The notes under the pieces are model-generated. The model saw nothing but the letters and a program-made list of their open reading frames with translations, was not told the DNA's origin and ran no database searches. A program made the position numbers and the translations under genes. From Bradyrhizobium sp. Gha (GTDB taxonomy: Bacteria > Pseudomonadota > Alphaproteobacteria > Rhizobiales > Xanthobacteraceae): DNA of 64,000 bases. Positions 35,029 to 43,472 of this stretch are shown piece by piece. The stretch is taken from NCBI RefSeq assembly GCF_900113735.1, contig NZ_FOQM01000004.1, positions 186,001 to 250,000 of the forward strand, in the 5' to 3' direction. How positions within the stretch are numbered: position 1 is the first letter of the stretch; each line of letters opens with the position of its first letter.

Positions 35029-36006
35029 TCAGGTATCCCGCGAGCGGCCACCAAACTTGTCGGCGCACACGGCCAACAGAATGATCGCGCCGATCACGAC
35101 TTGATGCCAAAACGTATTGACGTTGAGAATATTGAGGCCGTTGCGTACAACGGCCATGAGGACCGCGCCGGCAGCAGTTCCCAACAATGACGCCCTACCT
35201 CCGGCGAGACTTGTCCCGCCCATGACTACCGCCGCGATGACATCCAGTTCATATCCCTCGCCGGCCTCCGGCATAGCTGCTTCGAGGCGAGAAGTTAGGA
35301 GAACGCCGGACAACGCAGCCAGAAATCCAGTCAGCGCGTACACCGCAATCTTAATGTGGTCGATCCTTATTCCGACCAACCGCGCCGCTTCCGGATTGCT
35401 CCCGATTGACAGCGTGTAACGGCCAAGGCGCGTTTGATAAAGCAGGAAGTAGACCGCAGCAAACGTCAGTATGGTCACCAACACCGGCATCGGCACAAAC
35501 CCAACAAATCCCTGACCGAAGACCTGAAAGGAAGGATTCGACAAGCCAGTGAGCGGAATGCCCTCCGTGTAGACCATGATCAAGCCACGCGTGATGACCA
35601 TCATCGCCATCGTGACGATGAAGTCAGCAATCTTGACCTTTGCAACCAGTACGCCGTTCACAATCCCGATCAGAGTTCCGACGGCCAGACTCGCCCCGAC
35701 GCTGAGGTATGGATTGAACCCGCGGTTCATCAGGTCCGCCGCAATCAGGCCGGTGAATGCAAGCGTGGACCCAACCGAGAGATCAATGCCTCGCATGGCA
35801 ATAACGAGGGTGGCTCCGAATGCGATAATGGCGACGAAGACAGCCTGGCGCGTGATGTCTGTGAGGTTTCCGACGCTCAGAAAGCGCGGCGATGCGACTC
35901 CAAGTGCCACAATGATCACGATCAACGCGATCACGATTCCGCTCGCGCCTCCCGACAGCTTGAACTTCGATACCGGGGTCTTTGTATCCAAGGCCTGAGT
36001 CGACAT
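35029..36006 (-). CDS. Sugar ABC transporter permease (RbsC family), system 2
   Basis: A 325-residue membrane protein with about ten hydrophobic segments and the motifs AMRGIDLSVGSTLAFTG, VKIADFIVTMAMMVITRGL and [27 protein letters not shown] (given in parts). I use the ATG at 36006 since it has GGAG at 9 nt; another ATG at 36018 and an open frame to 36111 overlap the ATPase gene. It carries the ABC2 sugar with the ATPase encoded 22 nt upstream. Confidence 0.92.
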   Translation of the reverse strand: MSTQALDTKTPVSKFKLSGGASGIVIALIVIIVALGVASPRFLSVGNLTDITRQAVFVAIIAFGATLVIAMRGIDLSVGSTLAFTGLIAADLMNRGFNPYLSVGASLAVGTLIGIVNGVLVAKVKIADFIVTMAMMVITRGLIMVYTEGIPLTGLSNPSFQVFGQGFVGFVPMPVLVTILTFAAVYFLLYQTRLGRYTLSIGSNPEAARLVGIRIDHIKIAVYALTGFLAALSGVLLTSRLEAAMPEAGEGYELDVIAAVVMGGTSLAGGRASLLGTAAGAVLMAVVRNGLNILNVNTFWHQVVIGAIILLAVCADKFGGRSRDT

Positions 36007-36028
36007 TCCATTCTCCATTATTTTTTTC

Positions 36029-37540
36029 TCAGGTCCGCTGAATCGAAAGCGAGGCGATGGCTTCTTCGCTCGCGGAAGCCGCGTCCAATATTCCGACCAC
36101 CTCGCCTTCAAACATGACCAATATCCGATGGCACAACCCCAACAGCTCGGTGCAGTCCGATGAGACGACGATGATCCCTTTGCCCGCTTGCGCGCTGCTG
36201 GCGATCAGTTGGTAGACATCGGCCTTCGCCCTGATATCGATCCCGCGCGTCGGCTCTTCGAGAAGCAATACGTCCGGCTCGGTCAGCAGCCATCTCGCTA
36301 ACAGCACTTTCTGCTGGTTGCCGCCGCTCAGCCGTCCGATCGACTGCTGAGGTCCTTCCGACTTGATTCCCATCTTCCGGATATAGTTCGTGCATTGAAT
36401 TCGTTCCGCTCGCCGATCCAGGCGAACGCCGCCAAACTTGGACAGGCTAGAGGCGGTCAAATTCCAGCCGACGCTATGTTCAGCGAAGATGCCTTCCGTC
36501 TTGCGCTCGGCGGGAAGAAACGCAATCCGGTTATTCATCCCGTCCGATATCGAACTGATCGAAGTCGAACGACCCTTCAGCAGGATTCTACCGGACTCCG
36601 ACGCACCATCGCCGAACAGCGCCCTCAGAAGGCGGCTCTTTCCCGATCCTTCGAGTCCCGCAACACCCAGAATCTCCCCTTCGTGCAGTTCGAAACTGAC
36701 GTTTTCGAACGCTCCGCGTCGGGATATCCCTTCTACCTTGAGGACGGGATCAGCGCCTGGGCTTGACTTGGTCGGAAACTGCTTCGCCAGCGAGCCGCCG
36801 ATCATCAAGCTGATCACCTTGTTCACGTCGAGCGATGACGCCGGCAAGTCCGCGACGCATGCCCCATCCCGCAATACGACCACGCGGTCGCAGATCTTCA
36901 GAACCTCATCAAGCTTGTGGGACACATATATGACGGACTTTCCCGCTTGCTTGAGATCGTTGATGATTCTGACGAGCTGTTCTCGCTCGGCTTTTTCGAG
37001 AGCCTCGGTCGGCTCGTCCATGATCAGGATATTTGCATTCGAGTTCAACGCCCTGGCGATTTCGATGATTTGCCGTTGAGCAAGGGCAAGTGAACCAACC
37101 GGACAATCCAGATCGATCTCGACGCCAAGCACATCGTTCAGGATTCGAGCGGCGCAATCCCGCATGGCCTTCTTTCGAAGCGGCACCGTCATGTTTGGAT
37201 ATTTTCCGACCGACATCTCCTGGCCAATGAAAATGTTTTCAACCGCGTCCAGGTCAGGAAACAGACTGAGTTCCTGATAGATAATGCCTATACCCGCCCG
37301 CTGCGCGTCCGCGGGCTGGCGGATGTCCACGCGAACTCCATCGATCTCGATATCGCCTTCGTCACGCGCATGGGCTCCGGACAGGATCTTCATCAGGGTC
37401 GATTTTCCGGCCCCATTTTCACCGACCAGTCCCAGCACCTCACCCCTGGCCAGATTCATCGAAATGCCCGACAGCGCGTTGGTCACTCCGAACCTCTTGC
37501 CGACGCCCATGATCTTGAGTGCGTGTTCCGATTGGCTCAT
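36029..37540 (-). CDS. Sugar ABC transporter ATP-binding protein (RbsA family), system 2
   Basis: A 503-residue tandem ABC ATPase. Domain 1: Walker A GENGAGKSTLMK (about 38), LALAQRQIIEIARAL in the signature place (LSGGQ is replaced by LALAQ, as in several RbsA relatives) and Walker B NILIMDEPTEALEKAE. Domain 2: GLEGSGKSRLLRALFG with an intact Lys, LSGGNQQKVLLARWL and VLLLEEPTRGID. The ATG at 37540 follows GGGGGCGGCATC; the longer frame starts at 37579. It energises ABC2 import. Confidence 0.93.
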   Translation of the reverse strand: MSQSEHALKIMGVGKRFGVTNALSGISMNLARGEVLGLVGENGAGKSTLMKILSGAHARDEGDIEIDGVRVDIRQPADAQRAGIGIIYQELSLFPDLDAVENIFIGQEMSVGKYPNMTVPLRKKAMRDCAARILNDVLGVEIDLDCPVGSLALAQRQIIEIARALNSNANILIMDEPTEALEKAEREQLVRIINDLKQAGKSVIYVSHKLDEVLKICDRVVVLRDGACVADLPASSLDVNKVISLMIGGSLAKQFPTKSSPGADPVLKVEGISRRGAFENVSFELHEGEILGVAGLEGSGKSRLLRALFGDGASESGRILLKGRSTSISSISDGMNNRIAFLPAERKTEGIFAEHSVGWNLTASSLSKFGGVRLDRRAERIQCTNYIRKMGIKSEGPQQSIGRLSGGNQQKVLLARWLLTEPDVLLLEEPTRGIDIRAKADVYQLIASSAQAGKGIIVVSSDCTELLGLCHRILVMFEGEVVGILDAASASEEAIASLSIQRT

Positions 37541-37563
37541 GATGCCGCCCCCACGTTCAAACG

Positions 37564-37596
37564 GAGGGAGCCACACCACAACGGCGTGGCCCCCTC
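37564..37596 (-). ncRNA. mRNA stem-loop after the ABC2 binding-protein gene
   Basis: GAGGG-a-GCCAC and GTGGC-c-CCCTC (plus-strand reading) form a ten-pair stem with one mismatch and an 11-nt loop, starting 8 nt after the binding-protein stop and ending before the ATPase start. No T-run follows. Such hairpins usually protect the upstream binding-protein message, so that it outlasts the permease and ATPase message. Confidence 0.5.
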
Positions 37597-37604
37597 GCGA
37601 TCAT

Positions 37605-38672
37605 CTACTTCGTGTTCTTTGCGACGTAAATGTAGTCAGCCGGATCGAACGTGCCGATGTTCTTGGCGTCGTAGGTCTTCGGGGCGACGAAGATCTTCTT
37701 CGGAACGCTTTCGCCCTTCATGACGAATTGCTCGACCGCGCGGATGATGTTGCGGCCTTCCTCCTTGGCCCCGGTATCCACGGTCGCCGCAAAATCGCCG
37801 ACCTTGATCGCGTCGTTGGCTTCCTTCATGTTCTCGTAGCCTACGATCGCAATCTTTCCGTTCAGCTTCCTCGCCTTCAAGGCCTGCAGGCCTCCCAGCG
37901 CCATTTCATCGTAGAGCGCAACGAGAATATCCACATCGGGATGCGCGGTGAGCATGTTCTCGGTCACGGTCAGACCTTGCGCGCGCACCCAACCCGCCGG
38001 CTGCTTGGCCACAATCTTCAGGTTCTGGTACTTTGAGAGGACTTCATTGAAGCCCTTCATGCGCTGCGCAGTGTGCGGACCGGGCAAGCCCTCCAGGACA
38101 GCAATCTTGACCTCCCCCTTGTCCTTGTAGTTATCGACAATCCACTGCGCCTGAGCGCGACCACCGTCGCTCTGGTCGTATCCGATATCGCTGACGTAAT
38201 AAGGGTCGTCGGCGACGGGTGAGTTGAACAGGAACACCGGGATTCCCGCTTCCGTCGCGCGGCGGATCAACGGCTCCAAAGCGCCCTCGTTGTAGAGCGC
38301 GACCGCTATCGCATCGACGCGTTCGTTAATCCAGGCCTCCATCGTGCGGACCTGATCGTCCGTCGCGGATTGGCTCTTCGGCGCTTGCACGAGCAGTTGG
38401 ATCGTGGAAGGTCCGCCGGCTCTATCGATCTCCTCCTTAACTCCAGCCAGCACACGCTGATAGTACGTATCCATTGCCGTCGGCAGGAAACCGACCTTCA
38501 AGGGACGGTTGGTCTTCACCTGGGGTTTCGCCTCTTTGCCGGTCGGCGGAATCACCTTGTCCATGAGGAATCCTGGAAAAACCGCCCCGTAGTCGGCGGC
38601 GAAGGCCACACCGGGCACGACGACGGCCACGATCAACCCCGCCGCCAATGAATTACAGAAAGAACGCTTCAT
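37605..38672 (-). CDS. Sugar ABC transporter substrate-binding protein, system 2
   Basis: A 355-residue periplasmic binding protein (type I, ribose-like). Signal peptide MKRSFCNSLAAGLIVAVVVPGVAFA ends near residue 25. The mature part has VGFLPTAMDTYYQRVLAGVKEEIDRAG, DQVRTMEAWINERVDAIAVALYN and AHPDVDILVALYDEMALGGLQAL (given in parts). The ATG at 38672 follows GGAGGGGAAAC. First gene of ABC2 and 126 nt downstream of the dipeptidase gene. Ligand unknown. Confidence 0.92.
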   Translation of the reverse strand: MKRSFCNSLAAGLIVAVVVPGVAFAADYGAVFPGFLMDKVIPPTGKEAKPQVKTNRPLKVGFLPTAMDTYYQRVLAGVKEEIDRAGGPSTIQLLVQAPKSQSATDDQVRTMEAWINERVDAIAVALYNEGALEPLIRRATEAGIPVFLFNSPVADDPYYVSDIGYDQSDGGRAQAQWIVDNYKDKGEVKIAVLEGLPGPHTAQRMKGFNEVLSKYQNLKIVAKQPAGWVRAQGLTVTENMLTAHPDVDILVALYDEMALGGLQALKARKLNGKIAIVGYENMKEANDAIKVGDFAATVDTGAKEEGRNIIRAVEQFVMKGESVPKKIFVAPKTYDAKNIGTFDPADYIYVAKNTK

Positions 38673-38798
38673 GTTTCCCCTCCAATGCTTGTTTTTGGTG
38701 CAACATCTGCTGCCCGCGTGCGCGAGCAACCTCGTCCAGGGCTCCAGTCATTATGGAGCTCTGCCAACGATCAGTCCGCTGAGACGCGCGACGTCGCG

Positions 38799-40337
38799 CT
38801 AATCTCTGAGATTGCGGAGAATTTCCTTGAGAAGCCGCCAGATAGGCTCGACGGTGGTATGATTGAGACGTTCTCGGGTCGTGTGCACATCGAACGCTTC
38901 CGGTCCGATCGAGATCATGTCGATTCCCGGGATCTTCTTGTTGAAAAGACCCAACTCGAGGCTCGAGTGAGATACTTCAACGTGAGGTTTGGCCTTGAAC
39001 GTATCTTCGAACGCGCGGGTGGCGACCGCCAAAAGCTTCGAGTCCTTGTTGTAGGGCCACTCTGGGCAATCGGCAAAAGTGGTAACCTTTGTACCGCGCC
39101 CCATTAGCTGGGCCAGCCGCTCGATTCGTTTGAGGATGGCGTAGCGCCGCGAGCTGATCGCGCTCGGAATAGTCGAGAGAATCTCGATTTCCTCGTCGCT
39201 TGTCGACAACAACGCAATGGTGTTCGAGCTTTCGACCAGATTGGCGATGGTGAGGCTCATGCTCTGGACCCCGTTCGGCGTGAGCGTGACCGCCTGGACG
39301 ACCGAATTGGTGGTTACGTCCGAAAGTACACGATCGACATGGCCGGCGCACGGCTCCAAACCGACCTCCAGCTTCGGGTCGCTGACTGAGAACTCCTTCT
39401 TGATATCTGCGGCGACATTCCGAACGATCTCGCTTGCACGTTTCATGTCCGCTTGATGAAGCAACATGACTGCTTCAGCGTCTCCCGGAATGACGTACCG
39501 GTTGACGCCTCCCTTGACCGATGCGAGGCGGACCGGCAGGTCGTCAAGAAGCGCACCGACGACCCGAGCCAGAAGGACGATCGCGTTTGCACGCTCCAGA
39601 TGAATGTCGAACTCCGAGTGGCCGCTGCTCAGTCCCTTCACGAACAATCGCACCGCCGTCAAACCAGCCGGCGCCTTCTGCCATTCGGTCGGGATCCGGA
39701 AGCGCGCCGAGATATCGCCCGCGCAGCCGGCGAAGAGACTCTTGGGATCGTGCCAATTGAAATCGATCAACCGCCGGCCCGTCAGACGGGACGCATCGAA
39801 GTGTTGAGCGCCTCCCTTTCCGACCTCTTCCTGGACTGTCAGTACGACCTCGAGTGGCGGATGGGGAATGTCCTTGGCGTCGAGCACGGATAGCGCCAAC
39901 GCCACACCCACCGTGTTATCGGCGCCGAGCGTCGTACCGGTACCATGGATGAAGTCGCCGTCGATCCGCAGCTTGATGCCCTGCTTCTCGAAATCGTGCT
40001 CCACACCTTCATCGCTCTCGCACACGATGTCGGTATGACCGTGGAAGATGAGCGGCGATGCGTTCTCGTATCCGCTCGTTCCCGGCTTCTTGACGAGGAT
40101 ATTGTGGATGTCGTCCTGGTAGCACTCGAGCCCGCGGTCCCGCGCGAACTTTGCGATGTAGTCGCTCACCTGCTTCTCGTTATAGGACCCGCGGGGAATG
40201 CGGCTGATCTCTTCGAAGTAGCGAAAGAAGACTTCGGGTTTGAGGTCCGCAAGGACTCCACTCTTATCGGCTCCGACCGAGTGAGCGTCGGGACGTCGAT
40301 TGTTTACGGTTGTTGTTGCGGTCTGGTGCGCAGACAT
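38799..40337 (-). CDS. pepD: Beta-Ala-His dipeptidase / cytosol nonspecific dipeptidase (M20, PepD family)
   Basis: A 512-residue metallopeptidase of the M20 family. Zinc ligands: His in IFHGHTDIVCE (about 96), Asp in GADNTVGVA (about 135), and the Glu pair in TVQEEVGKGGA (about 166). A C-terminal EVSHSSLELG and MISIGPEAFDVHTTRERL complete the site. It cleaves Xaa-His-like dipeptides. ATG at 40337 with GGAGG 7 nt upstream. It is the only peptidase in a sugar-degradation region; the 126-nt gap and shared strand allow co-transcription with ABC2, but the link is unclear. Confidence 0.9.
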   Translation of the reverse strand: MSAHQTATTTVNNRRPDAHSVGADKSGVLADLKPEVFFRYFEEISRIPRGSYNEKQVSDYIAKFARDRGLECYQDDIHNILVKKPGTSGYENASPLIFHGHTDIVCESDEGVEHDFEKQGIKLRIDGDFIHGTGTTLGADNTVGVALALSVLDAKDIPHPPLEVVLTVQEEVGKGGAQHFDASRLTGRRLIDFNWHDPKSLFAGCAGDISARFRIPTEWQKAPAGLTAVRLFVKGLSSGHSEFDIHLERANAIVLLARVVGALLDDLPVRLASVKGGVNRYVIPGDAEAVMLLHQADMKRASEIVRNVAADIKKEFSVSDPKLEVGLEPCAGHVDRVLSDVTTNSVVQAVTLTPNGVQSMSLTIANLVESSNTIALLSTSDEEIEILSTIPSAISSRRYAILKRIERLAQLMGRGTKVTTFADCPEWPYNKDSKLLAVATRAFEDTFKAKPHVEVSHSSLELGLFNKKIPGIDMISIGPEAFDVHTTRERLNHTTVEPIWRLLKEILRNLRD

Positions 40338-41070
40338 GAATTCCTCCCAATGCCGGCGCCGTCGTGCATTGCGGCCGCCCTCATTCTTCCGACGATAAGA
40401 AATAGGATCAGCAGATCAAACGAATTGCGGGCTTCATTGAGTGAATTGTCCTCATCCACATGCCAGTTTCGAGCGGCGAACAAACTTCGATCGAGGGGAG
40501 TTACGTTCTACAATCTCCCACGCCCCGACCGTCACCGTCTTTACCGGCGCTAGCATCAGAGAAACGGGTGCTAAACGGTCGGGGCAAAATAGCGTCGGCA
40601 CCTGCAAAGAAAGCCGGTGTCAAATAAGACTGCCGATAGATTTTTTAAATGCCGATCTCGCTCGCTACGCCTGGCTTGTCGATAAACATGCGAGAGGTTC
40701 GTGGTGGCTTCGACAGCAAACACGCGAACCGCAGGACTCTGATTGGCCTCCTGGACTCTGTTTCCACGCCAAGGAGAATGCCAAATGCCTGAGCGGCCGC
40801 CGACAAGCGCATCCGGTATGAGCACGAAAGTCTTCAGTGGGGGGAACGCTAAAGCTCCCTAGCTTACGAGGATAGGCCTATGGCCGCGAGCACCAGGATC
40901 CTCTGAAAGGGCTACCTGCCGCGCAGGTTTCGACCTACGCTTCCCGTACCGAGCGAACCTGTCAAAGGTGCCTGTCTGCTCATTTGGGGAGGCTCCGTAT
41001 AGGCAGACTCAGGGCGACTCGTTCAAGGTCGACAAGCAGACTGGCGTCCGCGCGTCGTGGTACGTAGCCG
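40338..41070. other. 733-nt region without a supported gene
   Basis: No reading frame has the composition or the homology of a gene. Short frames on both strands (for instance 40441-40821 plus and 40571-40825 minus) give Arg/Cys/Trp-rich sequence that I do not recognise. The left part contains the dipeptidase promoter (GGGAGGAATTC before its ATG). The right part should hold the end of the split-transketolase transcript. It may include an old, degraded gene, but I cannot name it. Confidence 0.5.
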
Positions 41071-42078
41071 TCAAAGCCAGGACTTGACGCTGCTAACGAT
41101 CGCATCCGTCGAAATTCCGTATCGATCGTGAAGCGTAGGCAAGGCGCCAGCCGCTAGGAATTCGTCCGGCAGGCCGATCATGTGGAATGCAGGATGCACA
41201 CGCTCCCTCATCAGAACAGCGGCGACTGCTTCGCCTAGCCCACCAATGATCGTATGGTTCTCCGCGACGACGACGACTCGCCCCGGCTTTCTACAAGCGG
41301 CCACAATGGTCTCGACATCAAGCGGCTTGATGGTCGGCACGTGGAGCACTGACGCGCCAACACGATCTGCTTCAAGTTTTTTTGCTGCTTCTAACGCCCG
41401 CATCGTGAGTAGGCCGGAAGAGATGATGAGAACGTCATCCCCGGTTCGCAAGTGCTTCGCTCTTCCAAGTTCGAACTTGTAGCCGTATTCGTCAAGCACG
41501 AGCGGCACCTGCCCTCGCAGCAGACGCATATAGACGGGTCCAGGATGCGCCGCCATGGCAGGCACCGCCTGCTCAATTTCCAGAGCATCGCATGGATCGA
41601 TAACCGTCATGTTCGGCATCGCGCGGAACAGTGCCAGGTCTTCAGCCGCCTGATGACTTGGGCCGTATCCGGATGTGAGCCCTGGCAGCGCGCATGCGAT
41701 CTTCACGTTCCGATCTTCTTCGGCAATCGTCTGGTGAATGAAATCATAGGCGCGCCGAGAAGCGAACACGGCGTAAGTCGTCACAAACGGCATAAAGCCC
41801 TCTGCGGCAAGTCCGGACGCGCCCCCAAACAATAGCTGCTCAGCCATACCCATCTGATAGTAACGGTCCGGAAACTCCTTCGCGAACACATGGAGATCGG
41901 TGTATTTGCCGAGGTCAGCCGTCATCCCAACGACTTCGGGACGCCGTCGCGCGAGTTCGATCAAGGCATGGCCGAACGGCGCGGCCCTTGTTGGTTGTCC
42001 CTCTGCGGCAATCGAAGCGATCATTGCCGATGTCGTAAGGCGCTGCTTCGACGTAGTGGTGCTTGATGTCACCTTCAT
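41071..42078 (-). CDS. Transketolase, C-terminal (pyrimidine) subunit
   Basis: A 335-residue subunit with the pyrimidine-binding and C-terminal domains of transketolase. The catalytic Glu is in YQMGMAEQLLFGGASGLAAEGF (about 72), with SGYGPSHQAAEDLALFRAMPNMTVIDPCD following. The ATG at 42078 overlaps the TGA of the N-terminal subunit gene in an ATGA, so the two chains are co-translated and probably form an alpha2beta2 enzyme. Split transketolases of this kind are used in special sugar pathways, for example for apulose or erythrulose phosphates. This one is separate from the full-length transketolase at 10601. Confidence 0.9.
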   Translation of the reverse strand: MKVTSSTTTSKQRLTTSAMIASIAAEGQPTRAAPFGHALIELARRRPEVVGMTADLGKYTDLHVFAKEFPDRYYQMGMAEQLLFGGASGLAAEGFMPFVTTYAVFASRRAYDFIHQTIAEEDRNVKIACALPGLTSGYGPSHQAAEDLALFRAMPNMTVIDPCDALEIEQAVPAMAAHPGPVYMRLLRGQVPLVLDEYGYKFELGRAKHLRTGDDVLIISSGLLTMRALEAAKKLEADRVGASVLHVPTIKPLDVETIVAACRKPGRVVVVAENHTIIGGLGEAVAAVLMRERVHPAFHMIGLPDEFLAAGALPTLHDRYGISTDAIVSSVKSWL

Positions 42079-42914
42079 GGCTGACTCCCATCCTGCAGCG
42101 CTGCGAGTGCCAACTTCCACTCGTTCGCATCGACGCGCATGAAATGATTCCGCTCACGCGCCTCAAGAAACGGCACGCCTTTTCCCATGACCGTGTCGGC
42201 GATAATCATTCGCGGCACCGCTCCCTCGTGCGTCTTTGCCGCATCGAATGCCGTAACGACGGCATTGAGATCATTACCGTCCACCCGCTGAACGAACCAG
42301 CCGAATGATCGCACTTTGTCGACCAGGGGCTCGAAGCCCATCATTTGGCCGGAAGGGCCATCCGCCTGCTGGTTATTGACGTCGACCACGGCAATGAGAT
42401 TGTCCAACTTGTAGTGAGCGGCGGACATCATCGCCTCCCACTTCGATCCTTCATCGAGCTCGCCGTCAGAGAACAACGTGTAGACGAAGCGGTCGGATCC
42501 TTTTCGCTTCAATCCAAGGCATCGGCCGACCGCGATGGTAAGACCGAGCCCCAGCGAACCGCCCGACATTTCCATCCCCGGCGTGTAGCTTGCCATACCG
42601 GACATCGGCAGACGGCTATCATCGAAGCCGTAGGTCTCCAGCTCTGCCTCCGGAACGATGCCTGCCTCGATCAGCGCGGCGTACAGTGCAATTGCATAGT
42701 GACCATTGGAGAGAAGGAAGCGGTCGCGCCCTTCCCACTCTGGATCTTCCGGCCGATACCGCATGGCATGGAAGTAAGCCACCGCCAACACGTCAGCGAT
42801 ATCCAGGGCTTGGGCGATGTAGCCCTGCCCCTGCACTTCGCCCATTCGGAGCGCATGGCATCTGATGCGGCGAGCTCGTTCGTGCAGTGAGACGTTGTGG
42901 CCTTGAACCGTCAT
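42075..42914 (-). CDS. Transketolase, N-terminal (diphosphate) subunit
   Basis: A 279-residue subunit with the ThDP diphosphate domain: RDRFLLSNGHYAIALYAAL (about 70), PGMEMSGGSLGLGLTIAVG (about 117), and the Mg/ThDP motif FSDGELDEGSKWEAMMSAAHYKLDNLIAVVDVNN (given once; begins about 147), in which Ser replaces the first Gly of GDG. The ATG at 42914 is preferred over the frame limit at 42986. It pairs with the C-terminal subunit through a 4-nt overlap. The 558 nt upstream separate it from glycolate oxidase genes on the same strand. Confidence 0.9.
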   Translation of the reverse strand: MTVQGHNVSLHERARRIRCHALRMGEVQGQGYIAQALDIADVLAVAYFHAMRYRPEDPEWEGRDRFLLSNGHYAIALYAALIEAGIVPEAELETYGFDDSRLPMSGMASYTPGMEMSGGSLGLGLTIAVGRCLGLKRKGSDRFVYTLFSDGELDEGSKWEAMMSAAHYKLDNLIAVVDVNNQQADGPSGQMMGFEPLVDKVRSFGWFVQRVDGNDLNAVVTAFDAAKTHEGAVPRMIIADTVMGKGVPFLEARERNHFMRVDANEWKLALAALQDGSQP

Positions 42915-43472
42915 GTCGCCTGATCCTAGTTGTTGCGGAACGCGCGAAACCCGCGCTCCTGTCGAACAGCGAACGAGACGAGGCATACGGCGATCTTCCG
43001 CTGCGCACTCGATCTGGGCGCTTCTCCGATTCGCGCGGCTCTTCGGTCCGCGATCGCCAAAGCAATATAAGTCTGGGCAATTACAGCAAAAGAATTAGAT
43101 CGGCATTTAGGTGATTCTGATTCATGTATGGCGGCGACGCCGTTGCAAGTTTCGCCCGAAGATCGGCGCGAACCATCCGCACGCCCCACTTAACATGCGT
43201 CAAGCGGGTGACATTATCCTCCGTCTCTGGAGGACTGTTTGTAAGAACGCTGCGTCTCCCGACAACACTTGCCGTGAGCGCGCTCGCTCGCGCTATCGAC
43301 CCCTGATCCAGAACCGCCGCTCAAATCAGAACCATGCCAGATGCCGCTGGATGATCGGGAGCGACATCTAAAACCAAGGTGAGTTTTGCGTCTTCCATGC
43401 CCGAGTTCTCACCGCGCAATCTCGCACTCGCTGCAACCAGACACACAGTTGTTACCTCGCGCGCCTTTAAGA
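42915..43472. other. 558-nt region without a supported gene
   Basis: Between the GlcF stop and the split-transketolase start I find no convincing gene. The right part follows GlcF and shows no intrinsic terminator with a T-run. The left part should hold the transketolase promoter; no copy of the GntR or LysR repeats found elsewhere was seen. Confidence 0.5.

Noticed and set aside
38786..38799. GCGCGACGTCGCGC palindrome at the dipeptidase stop as a terminator
   Set aside because: Self-complementary without a loop and no T-run; common by chance in GC-rich DNA.
40441..40825. Short frames on both strands in the 40338-41070 gap
   Set aside because: Composition unlike neighbouring genes and no domain recognised; possibly a gene relic but not supportable.
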